Shown one piece after another: positions 11,191 to 21,189 of a DNA stretch of 64,000 bases. The translations under genes and the position numbers were made by a program. The notes beneath the pieces were generated by a model. That model ran no database searches, was not told the DNA's origin, and was given only the letters and a program-made list of their open reading frames with translations. The first letter of the stretch is position 1. Each line of letters begins with the position of its first letter. The DNA comes from Diploptera punctata (Eukaryota; Arthropoda; Insecta; Blattodea; Blaberidae): the NCBI GenBank assembly GCA_030220185.1, contig JASPKZ010007286.1, positions 1,488,001-1,552,000 of the forward strand, written 5' to 3'.

Positions 11191-11370
11191 ATCAAACCTG
11201 TGCACACCAGTTTCAAAAAACGAGCTAACACTGTCTAGCAGAATTTTTATCCCCCCCATGAGGCGATAGGCCTAGAAGGCTTTTATATTGTGAATTTAGA
11301 ATTGGTTAATGATTTAAATATGTCAACATTTTACTTAAAATATTTCTTTTTTTTATTTTGAAATTTGGGC

Positions 11371-11550
11371 CGCCTATCCGACTGCTGGCCTCACATCTAC
11401 ATGTGCTAATCACAGAGGTAGATGATCATACAGCAAGAATAGAGTGAGATGTGGTCAGCATGTCGGGTTAGCAGCCATTATAGCTGGTTTTCTCAACCTG
11501 GAACCGCTACTTATTTTAGCTACCCAAATTCCTTGCGAGTGGAGACTACA
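11371..11550 (-). repeat. SINE-D fragment
   Basis: Body of SINE-D (gctggcctcacatctacatg, aatcacagaggtagatgatc, gctacttattttagctaccc). The tRNA-like head is missing: the sequence departs after tggagact. Confidence 0.8.
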
Positions 11551-11554
11551 CAAC

Positions 11555-13150
11555 CCACTTAATCTAGTACAACACTGACCTTCTGAACTGCATCTTCAAC
11601 TATTCCCACAGATTCTTGGAGAGGTGTACTTTGAAGAAGTAATTCTTTTCCCACGTTGTGGCGATATTTTGAAGCAGCTAACTCTCTTCATGCCCGATGT
11701 TGTAGTAACATTTTGAAGGATTGGTGTCCCAAAAAACAATTACTGGTTCGGGTTGGGTTTGATTTTCGGTAGAGCCGGATTCTATTCTTAGGGTCGTAAG
11801 TTGGTACACAGGATAGGAAAACACTTTCACAATCACTGAAAACTGTTTCTTGTAGAAATAATTGTAAATTTATTTACTATTCAATTTCCCAGCAGATCAA
11901 GTAAATATAGGTGGTATTATTCTTCACCGTCAATTAAAATTAAATTATTTTCTTTTCTTGAGTCAACTATTCTTCTTGTATTAAATATCACATTTTATCT
12001 GTATAGTTCTATTTGCTTCTATCTTTGTGGAAAGTTATATGAAGAGTGACTAGGTAATTCTTTTATAATTTTAAAGAACAGTATTACATCACATGATGTT
12101 ATATTTAAATTCTGTTGGTTAATGGTCCATTAAATACCAGGTTTAAATTTGATTTGTTAAATCAAAAAGTTAATTGTTTTAACATCCAATCAGGAATTTA
12201 GTATACTTTTATTTAAAAATATGAAGTTAAGCAGGTGTTCTTATTACAGTTATAACAGAAAGCTATATAATTCTGACAACAATGACTTAAAACAATTTTA
12301 AAAGCATTATTAAGAAAGACTGTTATGTAATACAATTTCTTTAATTGTTACTGAGACATTTTTATTCAACAATGAATTATTTAGATGATTTAAGTTATAT
12401 ATAAATATTAAAACAATTTTAAAATACAAAATTATTAACTTTAAACTTCCATACTTATTATGATATTAAAATCCTGCTATAACTTGCAGTCTCCAGTTTA
12501 CTGATATTGTCAAGAAGCCAGCTGGAGTGACTTGTGATGTATGAAACTGAAATGAGCACTTTAGAACTGTTGAAAGCTGACATGGATTCACTCACAGACA
12601 CTGCAGGATCAGATGAAAAGTTCATCGCAGACTTAACAACTTCGGAGTGCTTACTGTAGAAAATCACAACTTCAATCGATGTTGTCCACCTTGTTATCAC
12701 TGGCTCCGGATGCTGAGGTACATCAGGTAGCTGCTACTTGTAGCGTTGTACACTATAAGGACATTTCAAGAAAACCTTCTTCGTTGCTGATATCAGTGTA
12801 GGTCTATTTACTTCTAGGAATTTATGTCTGACAGTCTGCCATTCGTTGCAATACATGAGCCGTAAATGTAATATGCACTAAGTTTGGATAAAGAATAGTA
12901 AATTATTTTTCCACATTCAACATGTATGGAGCTGCAACTGTGTAAATCAATAGGATCCTATATTCTGTTACGCTATGTAGCCATAGTACCTGAAATCCAT
13001 CATTAATGAATCTAGAAATCGTTGAACTATGTATTACATCCAAATATGTACAATAAATTAAATATGGTTTTGATGCAGCTTCAGAGGTGATTTGCCTATG
13101 CGAGCCCTGATTTTTTCTAATAGGCCTATGTCAACAAAACAAGAATTCAT
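11555..13150. other. Unique AT-rich stretch
   Basis: About 1.6 kb without a match to any repeat elsewhere in the window and without convincing coding sequence. An 80-codon minus-strand open frame at 12458-12700 has no recognisable motif. It could be intron or intergenic DNA flanking the ORF at 13158. Confidence 0.5.
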
Positions 13151-13157
13151 GTAATGT

Positions 13158-13499
13158 TTGCTGTTGGAGGACTTGAGACAACAGCTTCTACTGCAATCCA
13201 CCCCCAACTATGAGAAACTACTGAAAGACATGCAAAGGAAGCGCAGAGAGATATGGGATGACTTCTTTTGCACGGACGCGATGGTACACAAAGACTGGAT
13301 GGAACCCCTGTATGACCTTCGACATGCAGTGACAAGACTAGCGACGCACGGTTTCCACTTCAAAGTGTGTAAGACCAAGACATATTACCAACCGACGAAC
13401 GAGTGTAAGTGCGAGTGGTGCGGGAAAAAGTGTGACAGATACCACGCCATATGGTGCGAGAACAGACAATCATCCCTGACCCAACTGAGTGACAAATGA
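13158..13499 (+). CDS. Unrecognised GC3-rich, Cys-rich ORF, possible terminal exon
   Basis: I do not recognise this protein. The open frame is 113 codons. A TAA lies just upstream in frame at 13152-13154 and the frame has no ATG before its MQRKRREIWDD segment, so an exon is likelier than a complete gene. gttggag before 13170 is a possible but weak splice acceptor. The frame ends TGA at 13497-13499. The N-terminal half is charged and probably helical (LLKDMQRKRREIWDDFF). The middle reads WMEPLYDLRHAVTRLATHGF. The C-terminus is CKCEWCGKKCDRYHAIWCEN, which could bind zinc through its cysteines and histidine. Third positions are strongly G/C, unlike the AT-rich flanks, which argues for past selection as coding DNA. 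It may be a host exon, a domesticated element or a captured foreign gene. Confidence 0.5.
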   Translation: MLLEDLRQQLLLQSTPNYEKLLKDMQRKRREIWDDFFCTDAMVHKDWMEPLYDLRHAVTRLATHGFHFKVCKTKTYYQPTNECKCEWCGKKCDRYHAIWCENRQSSLTQLSDK

Positions 13500-13700
13500 G
13501 CAAGATAAACTATATACTAATAATGCATATTTTGTGCTTTACACTTATTAATTAGTAATGTTTGCTGAGAGTGTACTCATCGGGAATATTGCGGATGCAG
13601 TATTTTTGTAAGAAATGTCTAAATTTAGGTACCTGAAGTTTGTTCCATGGTATATTTCCTGCAACCAATTCCAAGCACAGTTCTTTATAAAATTCACTAT
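13500..13700. other. AT-rich stretch after the GC3-rich ORF
   Basis: Possible 3' UTR or intergenic DNA. No clear AATAAA polyadenylation signal was seen. Confidence 0.3.
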
Positions 13701-13704
13701 TAGA

Positions 13705-13925
13705 TGAACTACGCCAATTTTGGAATATATTAAACAGTACCTACCAAATTGGAAACACCATATTGAAAGAATGAGTTCAAATCGGATCCCCAAAGCTGTT
13801 TATAATTATATACCAACAGGACGAAGATCTCTGGGCCGTCCTATCAAACGCTGGAGGGAAAATTTTCTATAGGATCGTAACAGGCCTTGGCCTAATATTT
13901 GGAACGAAGAAGAAGAAGACTATCA
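13705..13925 (+). pseudogene. RTE-E: RTE-like LINE 3' end, copy 1
   Basis: Encodes NWKHHIERMSSNRIPKAVYN followed by YIPTGRRSLGRPIKRWRENFL and a stop. Then comes ggatcgtaacaggccttggc and a (GAA)n tail. W..HIERM and GRRSLGRP.KRW are typical of RTE-type C-termini. A second copy around 39938-40735 is split by SINEs, and a third 3' end lies at 35054-35116. Confidence 0.82.
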
Positions 13926-13929
13926 GATC

Positions 13930-14306
13930 ATGTAGGCTGCCCCTGCAACCTCTTTCCTTCAAGAAACTCGTTGTTTACTTCTAATATATAGATAGCTTCG
14001 TAAATGTTGCTCAATTTGAGATTTTATCGTACACTCTGTACGTTTATCACAAGTTTGGCGGAGGACTGTTTTATCAACAGTTGTTAAAGCACTGCCAATT
14101 CAAGTTTTCAGCTTTGATGATAATGAAAACGAAACCAATGCCATGGTTAACTTGAATGCAACTGATTGTTACAAATTCTTAAACGTTTGAGAACAAGAAA
14201 GGAAAACGTTTAAAACGAGTCATTGTCCGCATAGAACTCGTGCAATTTAACTTCGAATGAATGGGATTGACGGCAATGTATGAGAAGCACAACAATAAAA
14301 CTTTGG
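13930..14306. other. Unique stretch
   Basis: No gene or recognised repeat before the RTE-A fragment at 14307. Confidence 0.4.
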
Positions 14307-15043
14307 AGGATAAAAGAGATGCATGCAAGCTTCTGGTAGGAAAACCAGAGGGAAAACGGCCAGTTGGTTGACCAAGACAATCCGGCTGATTTCCATGAAG
14401 CTTCTCAGTAAGATAAATGTCTCCTGGAAGCGTTACGAGCGCTTCGCAGGACAAGGATGGTGGAAGGGCTGCTTCCTCTGAGCCTCCAAACATGCTCCTC
14501 TGGGTATCCACCCCCCAAGAGAGGGCTGCTTCTTCCGCTCTTCAAGCCCTACAAGTTTAGCTGTGCTATTCCTTGTCGCCCTGTTGACCGTTGAAGACTT
14601 GACGAAGATGTGGCCGCCCAATATGGGTACAGACGCCATTCCCTCGTTGTCAAGAAGCATTGAAAGTACAGCCTTTATTGGATAAGGTCACGAATTACAG
14701 GCAGAAATGGATTGATCACATGGATGGAATGAGTAAGGAGAGATATCCATTGTTAGCAAGAAATTATCAAGCAAGAGGAAGACGTGATGTTGGAAGACCT
14801 AGAAGACGTTGGGCTGATGCATTATGAAGTCGGAACGGGCAATTGCCTAATCCCTGGAGTGATGATGATGATGATGATGGTTGACCAAGAATGAGGTGAG
14901 AGAATAACATCATCTATGATTTGAGAAAAATAGATTATACAGGGGATGATTGCAAAACATTAGCTCAGGATAGGAATATATTGAGAGCTTATGTCCGCGC
15001 GGCTATGAACCTACGGGTTCGATAGAACCAGTGAGTTAGTTAG
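14307..15043 (+). pseudogene. RTE-A copy 3, split by a 500-bp insertion
   Basis: 14307-14377 carries the WKLLVGKPEGKRPVG coding region and 14878-15043 resumes with RPRMR and continues to AYVRAAMNLRVR and the gagttagttag tail. The target tggttgaccaaga is duplicated at 14365-14377 and 14878-14890 (13 bp). Several substitutions and no intact frame. Confidence 0.88.
14378..14877 (+). pseudogene. RTE-F: LINE 3' end inserted into RTE-A
   Basis: The 3' part (14666-14877) encodes KVTNYRQKWIDHMDGMSKER then YPLLARNYQARGRRDVGRPRRRWADAL and a stop, followed by ccctggagtgatgatgatg. This is an RTE-type C-terminus with a (GAT)n tail. The 5' part (14378-14665) has no recognisable coding sequence and may be a transduced or older segment. 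The whole 500 bp is bounded by the 13-bp TSD. Confidence 0.8.
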
Positions 15044-15236
15044 TTATATCTTTTCTTTTCCTTTCTTGTTATGTAACTAAAATAATAATTCGGCAACAAT
15101 ATTAAAATAATGTAAAATATGTGAAATATATATTATAGCCCAAAATATGCAGAAATATGTAATTTAAAACTTTAGAATACGGATCCTTTCTGTGCAGTTC
15201 GTCGAATTATTAGCTTATCTTATAACTACATATAAC

Positions 15237-15325
<89 letters not shown>

Positions 15326-15693
15326 CTGGCAGAGGTACTACATTTACATGAACAGAATTTTATGTAATTACATGAAATCCTGGCTCTGGTTGTAATGTCA
15401 TGAAGATGCATGTTAAATTCTGTATAAGGTCAGTGAAAACATTGCCCATTTGTCATTTGTGAGACTCTGAGGTCAACTTATTTCCTGTTCCAATACCAGT
15501 ACCAAGGTAAAACCATTGGAGCATAGTTTAATCATAATTTCTCTTCATGACAACGGTACGAAAATTGTGATGTCTAATTTCTGAGTCGACAAGGACGAAA
15601 ACTATCCGAAGCAGAACTTGTTACGCTGTATTGATATGATAATTTATAATAAAGTACTTTAATATTTAGCATAATTTGGAAGCCGGGAATAGA
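15044..15693. other. Unique stretch with long (AAT)n
   Basis: Holds an (AAT)n microsatellite at about 15233-15324 and otherwise AT-rich DNA with no gene. Frames over the microsatellite are poly-Asn or poly-Tyr artefacts. Confidence 0.6.
15233..15324. repeat. (AAT)n microsatellite, about 30 units
   Basis: One of the longest perfect trinucleotide runs in the window. It is followed by acctggcagagg, which resembles the LINE-J 3' end (minus strand), so it may be the tail of a nearly deleted LINE-J insertion. Confidence 0.95.
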
Positions 15694-15708
15694 AAAGATT
15701 AGCCTATA

Positions 15709-16572
15709 CTTACTTACTTACTTACTGGCACTATCGAACCCGAAGGTTCATGGCCGTGCGGACATAAGCTCTCCATATATCCCTATCCTGAGCTAATGCT
15801 TTCCAATCATTCCCTGTATAATCTACTTCCCTCAAATCATAGTTAATGTTGTTCTCCCACCTCATTCTTGGTCTACCAACTGGCCGTTTTCCCTCTGGCT
15901 TTCCTACAAGAAGCTTCCATGCACGTCTTTCATTCCCCATACGCGCAACATGTCCTGCCCATCGCAGTCTACGAGACTTAACTGTTCTTATTATATCTGG
16001 CTTCCTATAAAGACCCTGTAGTTCATTGTTATGTAGTCTTCTCCATTCACCTGTCTGTTCATCTCTCTTTGGTCCAAACATTTTCCTAAGAACTTTATTC
16101 TCAAATACTCGTAATCTCCTTTCCTCCCTTAAAGTAAGAGTCCATGTTTCGCACCCATATAATATAACTGGTAGAATAATAGTTTTATATATTTTCAGCT
16201 TTAACCTTTTTTGAAAGGAGTTGGGACATCAAAAGTCTCTGCAATGCATAATAGCACGCATTTCCAGAATTGAGCCTATGTTTAATTTCTTTTTGCATCT
16301 CATTCCTATTTGTGATTATTGTTCCTAGGTATTTGAATTCAGCCACTTCCTCAAAATTTCCCTCATTTGTCATTAGCTGTCCATTTGCATTATATAATGT
16401 ATTTCTACGTGTGACCATATATTTAGTTTTACTGATATTTACTTCCAGTCCTAATTTCTTAGTGTTACTCAATAGTGTGTGCGTGTTGGCCTTTAGTATC
16501 TCCTCGCTATCGGCCAGTAGTACAACATCATCAGCATAAACTAACAGCTTATTAATACCATTGAGTTGTAAG
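15709..16572 (-). pseudogene. RTE-A copy 4, minus, 15-bp TSD
   Basis: 5'-truncated just upstream of the YADD box; the truncated end encodes [12 protein letters not shown] on the minus strand. It continues through KTKYMVTRRNTLYNANGQLMTNEGNFEEVAEFKYLGTIITNRNEM, then the C-terminus RDEQTGEWRRLHNNELQGLY ... RVR. The (AAGT)n tail lies at 15709-15724. The TSD aaagattagcctata occurs at 15694-15708 and 16573-16587. Two main frames (15731-16081 and 16185-16472) indicate a frameshift near 16100-16190. Confidence 0.93.
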
Positions 16573-16589
16573 AAAGATTAGCCTATAAC

Positions 16590-16890
16590 TAATCTAATTG
16601 ACATGTCCTACATATTACAATAAGATTTATTTTCCTTTACAGAGCTTTTCTTCAGTCCATCACAGATTTTAAATATTAAAAAAGTAGCTGTTCTAAAAGT
16701 TTCCTCCGAACATTACGTTTATGCGAGTCTTCCTCTGTTAGTATAAATATTTCCGTGGAATTTTAAAAATTTGGAGACATTTTGTCAACTGGTCACCAGG
16801 ACTTTAGTTAATTCTAAGACCCATTCTCTAATTAGTCTTGTTATCGTCTCTGATCACATCATTCAATAATAGCGAATTCCGAAGAAATGA
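16590..16890. other. Unique stretch between two RTE-A copies
   Basis: No gene or recognised repeat seen. Confidence 0.4.
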
Positions 16891-16908
16891 AGATATTGAG
16901 GTTCTTCA

Positions 16909-17524
16909 GCTGGGAACAATAATCACAAATAGGAATGAGATGCAGAAAGAAATTAAACATAGGCTCAATTCTGGAAATGCGTGCTATTATGCATTGCAGA
17001 GACTCTTGATGTCCCAACTCCTTTCAAAAAACGTTAAACTGAAAATATATAAAACTATTATTCTACCAGTTATATTATATGGGTGCGAAACATGGACTCT
17101 TACTTTAAGGGAGGAAAGGAGATTACAAGTATTTGAGAATAAAGTACTTAGGAAAAATTTTGGACCAAAGAGAGATGAACAGACAGGTGAATGGAGAAGA
17201 CTACATAACAATGAACTACATGGTCTTTATAGGAAGCCAGATATAATAAGAACAGTTAAGTCTCGTAGACTGCGATGGGCAGGACATGTTGCACGCATGG
17301 GGAATGAAAGACTTGCATGGAAGCTTCTTGTAGGAAAGCCAAAGGGAAAACGCCCAGTTGGTAGACCAAGAATGAGGTGGGAGAATAACATTAACTATGA
17401 TTTGAGGGAAGTAGATTATACAGGGAATGATTGGAAAGTATTAGCTCAGGATAGGGATGTATGGAGAGCATATGTCCGCGCGGCCATGAACCTACGGGTT
17501 CGATAGTGCCAGTGAGTGTGAGTG
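16909..17524 (+). pseudogene. RTE-A copy 5, 12-bp TSD
   Basis: An open frame of 222 codons (16838-17506) runs from LGTIITNRNEMQKEIKHRLN through ILYGCETWTLTLREERRLQV and RRLRWAGHVARMG to AYVRAAMNLRVR and a stop. It is 5'-truncated after the RT catalytic region, so it has no activity of its own. The TSD tgaggttcttca lies at 16897-16908 and 17525-17536. It is one of the least decayed C-termini in the window and useful as a family reference. Confidence 0.93.
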
Positions 17525-17689
17525 TGAGGTTCTTCATGAAAATATTAAAAAATGTTAACATGAAGGCGGATTTAAGAGTAATTTTATATAAAGATTATAC
17601 TTTTTTTTTGGATCTGAAAAATGATTTACAGATCTTCACCGATCCTATCTAGTAGACACCGAAAATGACAATGTTCAACATTTTTATAT

Positions 17690-18045
17690 AGGCCTATATA
17701 TAGATCATCGGTTGATTAATGTCTTTGACATTGTCCGATTCCCAATAGCCGGCCGTCACGCAAGGCTGAAATGAAGTGCCGATTGTCTAGAAAAAGTGGG
17801 AGTCTTAACCTCCTACTACCCCAAGGGCCTCCGGGCCTGTTGTGGGATCACTTTACTTTTTATAGTTAAATAATGATTTGTGAGTAAACAGCTTAATTTT
17901 ATTCGTTAAGTAGTCCTAACAAATGTCATTCTTGATTTCCAAATTCTGTAGATAAATTCACTCCTGACTTCGTGAGTCGTGAATTTATCGGTAATTTGGA
18001 AATCACTCGTGGCATTACTTATGATAATTTATCAATGACCTTGAC
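17690..18045 (+). repeat. Family M fragment with SINE-C inside
   Basis: Left part gatcatcggttgattaatg ... cccaatagcc and right part aataatgatttgtgagtaaa ... atttggaaatcactcgtggc match the M array at 30390-31365. They are separated by a 5'-truncated SINE-C at 17751-17860. Confidence 0.8.
17751..17860 (+). repeat. SINE-C fragment, 5'-truncated
   Basis: Starts at ggccgtcacgcaaggctga and ends gggatcactttactttt. The tRNA-like head seen in the copies at 55112 and 59599 is absent. Confidence 0.85.
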
Positions 18046-18622
18046 ATATGACCTTAAGTCCATAGAAATCTATGGTCAGCTTTTGAACTTGGCACTCATC
18101 TGACCTGAGAAAGTTTTCTTCATGTGTGTCGGCAACCAGCCAGGTGCTGTTCGCCATTTAAAAAAAAATCTACAAGTTTGGTTTGAACTTTAATTAAGAG
18201 GAGACGCTAGATGAATAAATATTACAGTGGCATTTCATATAGATTAATTTTGTTTTGACATCAATAATTTTCACTTTTTAAATACCGGTATCGTGCATGG
18301 TGAAAGTGATGAACTGTTCCCAAGGATCCATTATAAATAACTTAATGATGTATCTTGTAATCGGTTTCCATAAATATGAAGAATTTATGTCTTGCAAAAA
18401 TAACCTCTATTAACATTTGTATTCAGATAATTTCAAACTCGTCCTTGTGTTCACGATACTTTTATTTTAAAAATGTTGGGGACTTTCGAACTTCAGTTAA
18501 GAGCCCTGTCTCAGTCATCCTGTTTGGTTCTGGGTGTGTGTCCTGTGCTTGTGTAAAAAATGGAGAAAAACATAAAAAGAGGGAACAAATAGTATAAAAG
18601 GAACAAGGAAAAATAATAAAAA
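18046..18622. other. Unique AT-rich stretch
   Basis: No gene or shared repeat seen. A 73-codon open frame at 18376-18597 has no recognisable motif. Confidence 0.4.
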
Positions 18623-18631
18623 ATAATTAAA

Positions 18632-20046
18632 ATCCTGCTGGAGTTCGGAATTCCTAAAAAGTTAGACTTATACGAATGTGTCTAAATGGTACAAAGAGTA
18701 GGGTGCGAGTAGGCAAATAGTTTTCGGACACTTTTGAAATCCAGAATGAGTTAAAGCAAGGAGATGTACTATCTCCTCTACTATTTAATTTTGTACTAGA
18801 GCATGCCATCAAATCTTTAGAGGATGAGGAAGGCTTACAACTCCGATTGAGGGTCTTTCCACTTTTCAGCGGTTGCCCTTTTACCAGCCGGCTGCTGGCC
18901 CTTCACATCCACATGTGTCAATCACAGAGGTAGATGATCAACAGCCAGTGTAGGGGTGACATGTGGTTAGCATGTCGAGTCGCCCAGCCGTAACAGCTGG
19001 TTCCTCAACCAGGAGCCGCTACTTATTGTAGCTACCCAATTGCCTCACGATGCTGGGTGGGCACCGGTCCCATACTGGCCGAAATACCATGAGAAAATTT
19101 CTTCCCCCATGGAGACTCGAACCAGCGCAAGTCCCGTAGCTCTGCGCCAAGCCTTCCTACCTTAACCGCTCGGCTACGGCGCGGGACCGCTTACAACTCA
19201 ATGGTATTAATAAGCTGTTAGTTTATGCTGATGATGTAGTACTATTGGGCGATAGCGAGGAGATACTAAAGGACAACACGCACACACTATTGAGTAACAC
19301 TAAGACATTAGGACTGGAAGTAAATATCAATAAAACTAAATATATGGTCACACGTAGAAATACATTATATAATGGAAATGGACAGCTAATGACAAATGAG
19401 GGAAATTTTGAGGAAGTGGCTGAATTCAAATACCTAGGAACAATAATCACAAATAGGAATGAGATGCCCAAAGATATTAAACATAAACTCAATTCTGGAA
19501 ATGCGTGCTATTATGCATTGCAGAGACTTTTGATGTCCCAACTCCTTAAAAAAATGTTAAACTAAAAATATATAAAACTATTATTCTACCAGTTATATTA
19601 TATGGATGCGAAACATGGACTCTTACTTTAAGGGAGGAAAGGAGATTACGAGTATTGAGAATAAAGTACTTTGGAAAAAATTTAGACCAAAGAGAGATGA
19701 ACAGACAGGTGAATGGAGAAGACTACTTAACAGTGAACTAAATGGGTTTTATAGGAAGCCAGATATAATAAGAACAGTTAAGTCTCTTAGATTGCGATGG
19801 GCAGGACATGTTGCGCGTATGGGGAATGAAAGACGTGCATGAAAGCTTTTTGTAGGAAAGCCAGAGGAAAAACGCCCAGTTGGTAGGCCAAGAATGAGGT
19901 GGGAGAATAACATTAACTATGATTTGAGGGAAGTAGATTATACAGGGAATGATTGGAAAGTATTAGCTCAGGATAGGGATGTATGGAGAGCGTATGTCCG
20001 CGCGGCCATGAACCTACGGGTTCGATAGTGCCAGTGAGTAAGTAAG
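18632..20046 (+). pseudogene. RTE-A copy 6, longest, includes RT core; split by SINE-D
   Basis: Before the SINE it encodes [30 protein letters not shown] and AIKSLEDEEGLQL. After the SINE it continues [21 protein letters not shown], ahead of LSNTKTLGLEVNINKTKYMVTRRN and [26 protein letters not shown] and YADD are conserved reverse-transcriptase motifs, with YADD carrying the catalytic aspartates. The C-terminal part is frameshifted (19245-19565 versus 19606-19842) and carries stops. A possible TSD taattaaa is at 18624-18631 and 20047-20054. Endonuclease and N-terminal RT are missing. Confidence 0.92.
18844..19188 (-). repeat. SINE-D full copy inserted in the RTE-A RT
   Basis: On the minus strand it begins with a tRNA-like head (gtcccgcgccgtagccgagc; A-box-like tagccgagcggtt; B-box-like ggttcgagtct) and runs through the SINE-D body to a CTTTTC-rich end. 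The TSD gcttacaactc flanks it at 18833-18843 and 19189-19199. Removing one TSD copy and the SINE joins the RT frame as [11 protein letters not shown]. Confidence 0.93.
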
Positions 20047-20264
20047 TAATTAAATAAATTATAAGAGAAAAACATTTTGAGAATGGGTTAACAAATTGTA
20101 CAACGGAATACATAAACATATTATTTTATCTGAATAACGAAGGAACACCACGTGAATGGAAAGAGCCGAATTTTTCCAATCTATAAAAAAATGTGACAAA
20201 ACATTTAAATTATTATCTTGGAATTTATCTTTTGTCGACATTTTATCCAACATTCTTTTATCAA

Positions 20265-20365
20265 TATTAATTTCATATGCAGGTGAAATTTTTGGAAATT
20301 GCCAGTACGGTTTTAGGCGAAATAGATCAATAATATTGACAAAATATTCAGTATCTGGAAAATTT
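20265..20365 (+). pseudogene. Small RT fragment of an RTE-like LINE
   Basis: The frame 20156-20368 includes ISYAGEIFGNCQYGFRRNRS. I recognise the YAE.I.G.YQ.GFR.NRS block that precedes the catalytic core in RTE-type reverse transcriptases. Nothing else of the element is visible nearby. Confidence 0.55.
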
Positions 20366-20425
20366 TAGAAAATTAATTGGAATAGGTCTACAGTCACCGG
20401 TTAAACGGTTACTTAATAGGCCTAT

Positions 20426-20832
20426 TGTAGACTTTCATGGCAGGTGTATTGATTCAAGCTTATATGTCTTTCGAGCTAAATGGCCGTGGTCTGATTTTAT
20501 TAACACTCGACGTTTCGTCTACTACTGCGGTAGACATCCTCAGGAGATTCTGCGTGCTCTATGACCTCCTAACTCTTCAAATGTAGGCGGCAGACTGGCT
20601 GTGCGTTGGCAGACTGGCGTGTGTGTGATTGGAAGGGCAGGGTCTCCCATTTATGTATCCAGTCCACCTTCCTCCCCCGTGACCAGGCCCGCGGCTGAAC
20701 TGAGCTCTACTTCTTTTTAAGTATCTCTCAATCCACCTCTGCAACCCAGATTCCAGATGGGTCCCAGTCAGGCTATTCCCCGACCGAGGTCAGAAGGGAG
20801 TCTGTCCCTTTCCTGGCTGTTTTAGCCCTGTT
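20426..20832 (-). repeat. Putative Penelope-like terminal repeat with hammerhead-like motif
   Basis: On the plus strand it starts tgtagactttcatggcagg, a diverged form of the cap motif of the foldback elements at 31944 and 54827, followed by aaatggccgtggtctg. On the minus strand CTGAGGA (20537-20543) is followed by a 6-bp helix II GTCTAC/GTAGAC, then GAAA (20513-20516), palindromic ACGT and C. CTC before and GAG after the core can pair as helix I. It lies just downstream of the minus-strand PLE coding remnant, separated only by SINE-A. This is a single copy, not a foldback. Confidence 0.6.
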
Positions 20833-20839
20833 AAATCAT

Positions 20840-21172
20840 CGCTGTGCTCTCGAGGTAGCGTGCTGCCTTGTCACGCAGCGGGCCCGGGTTCGATCCCCGG
20901 CCGGTCCGTTTTTCTGGGTGAGGCTTTTATCGGGGTTTTTTCTCACCTGTAAGACAAACGTCAGGAAAACTTTAAGGCCCAAACGGTCCCCGAAATCATA
21001 TGGCCATCATCATCATCCTTATCATCGTCATCATCATTATCATCATCATCCTTCACCGGTGTGGAACGCAACGGTAAGCTACCACACCTACAATTCCCTA
21101 GTAAAGCTGCAAGCATAGCATGACAATGTTATGATTGCAGTGATTGCCTTCGGGCAGAATTACTATGGATGG
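20840..21172 (+). repeat. SINE-A copy 3
   Basis: Plus strand, head gctgtgctctcgaggtagcg with B-box gggttcgatcccc, body, CAT microsatellite and ggatgg end. The flanks aaatcat at both ends may be the TSD. Confidence 0.9.
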
Positions 21173-21189
21173 AAATCATATATTTGTCC

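Noticed and set aside
12458..12700. 80-codon minus-strand ORF
   Set aside because: No recognised motif, ordinary AT-rich composition and no splice or start context beyond chance.
15192..15411. ORFs made of poly-Asn or poly-Tyr
   Set aside because: They are translations of the (AAT)n microsatellite, as are similar frames at 5461, 43711, 43944, 44436, 44896 and 60171.
16026..16539. Plus-strand ORFs such as MLCSLLHSPVCSSLFGPN and MSLCLISFCISFLFVIIV
   Set aside because: These are antisense shadows of RTE-A and recur opposite every RTE-A copy (48512, 63343, 39060 and others).
18632..20046. Active LINE encoding a reverse transcriptase
   Set aside because: It has the YADD box but lacks the endonuclease and N-terminal RT, and has a SINE insertion, frameshifts and stops.
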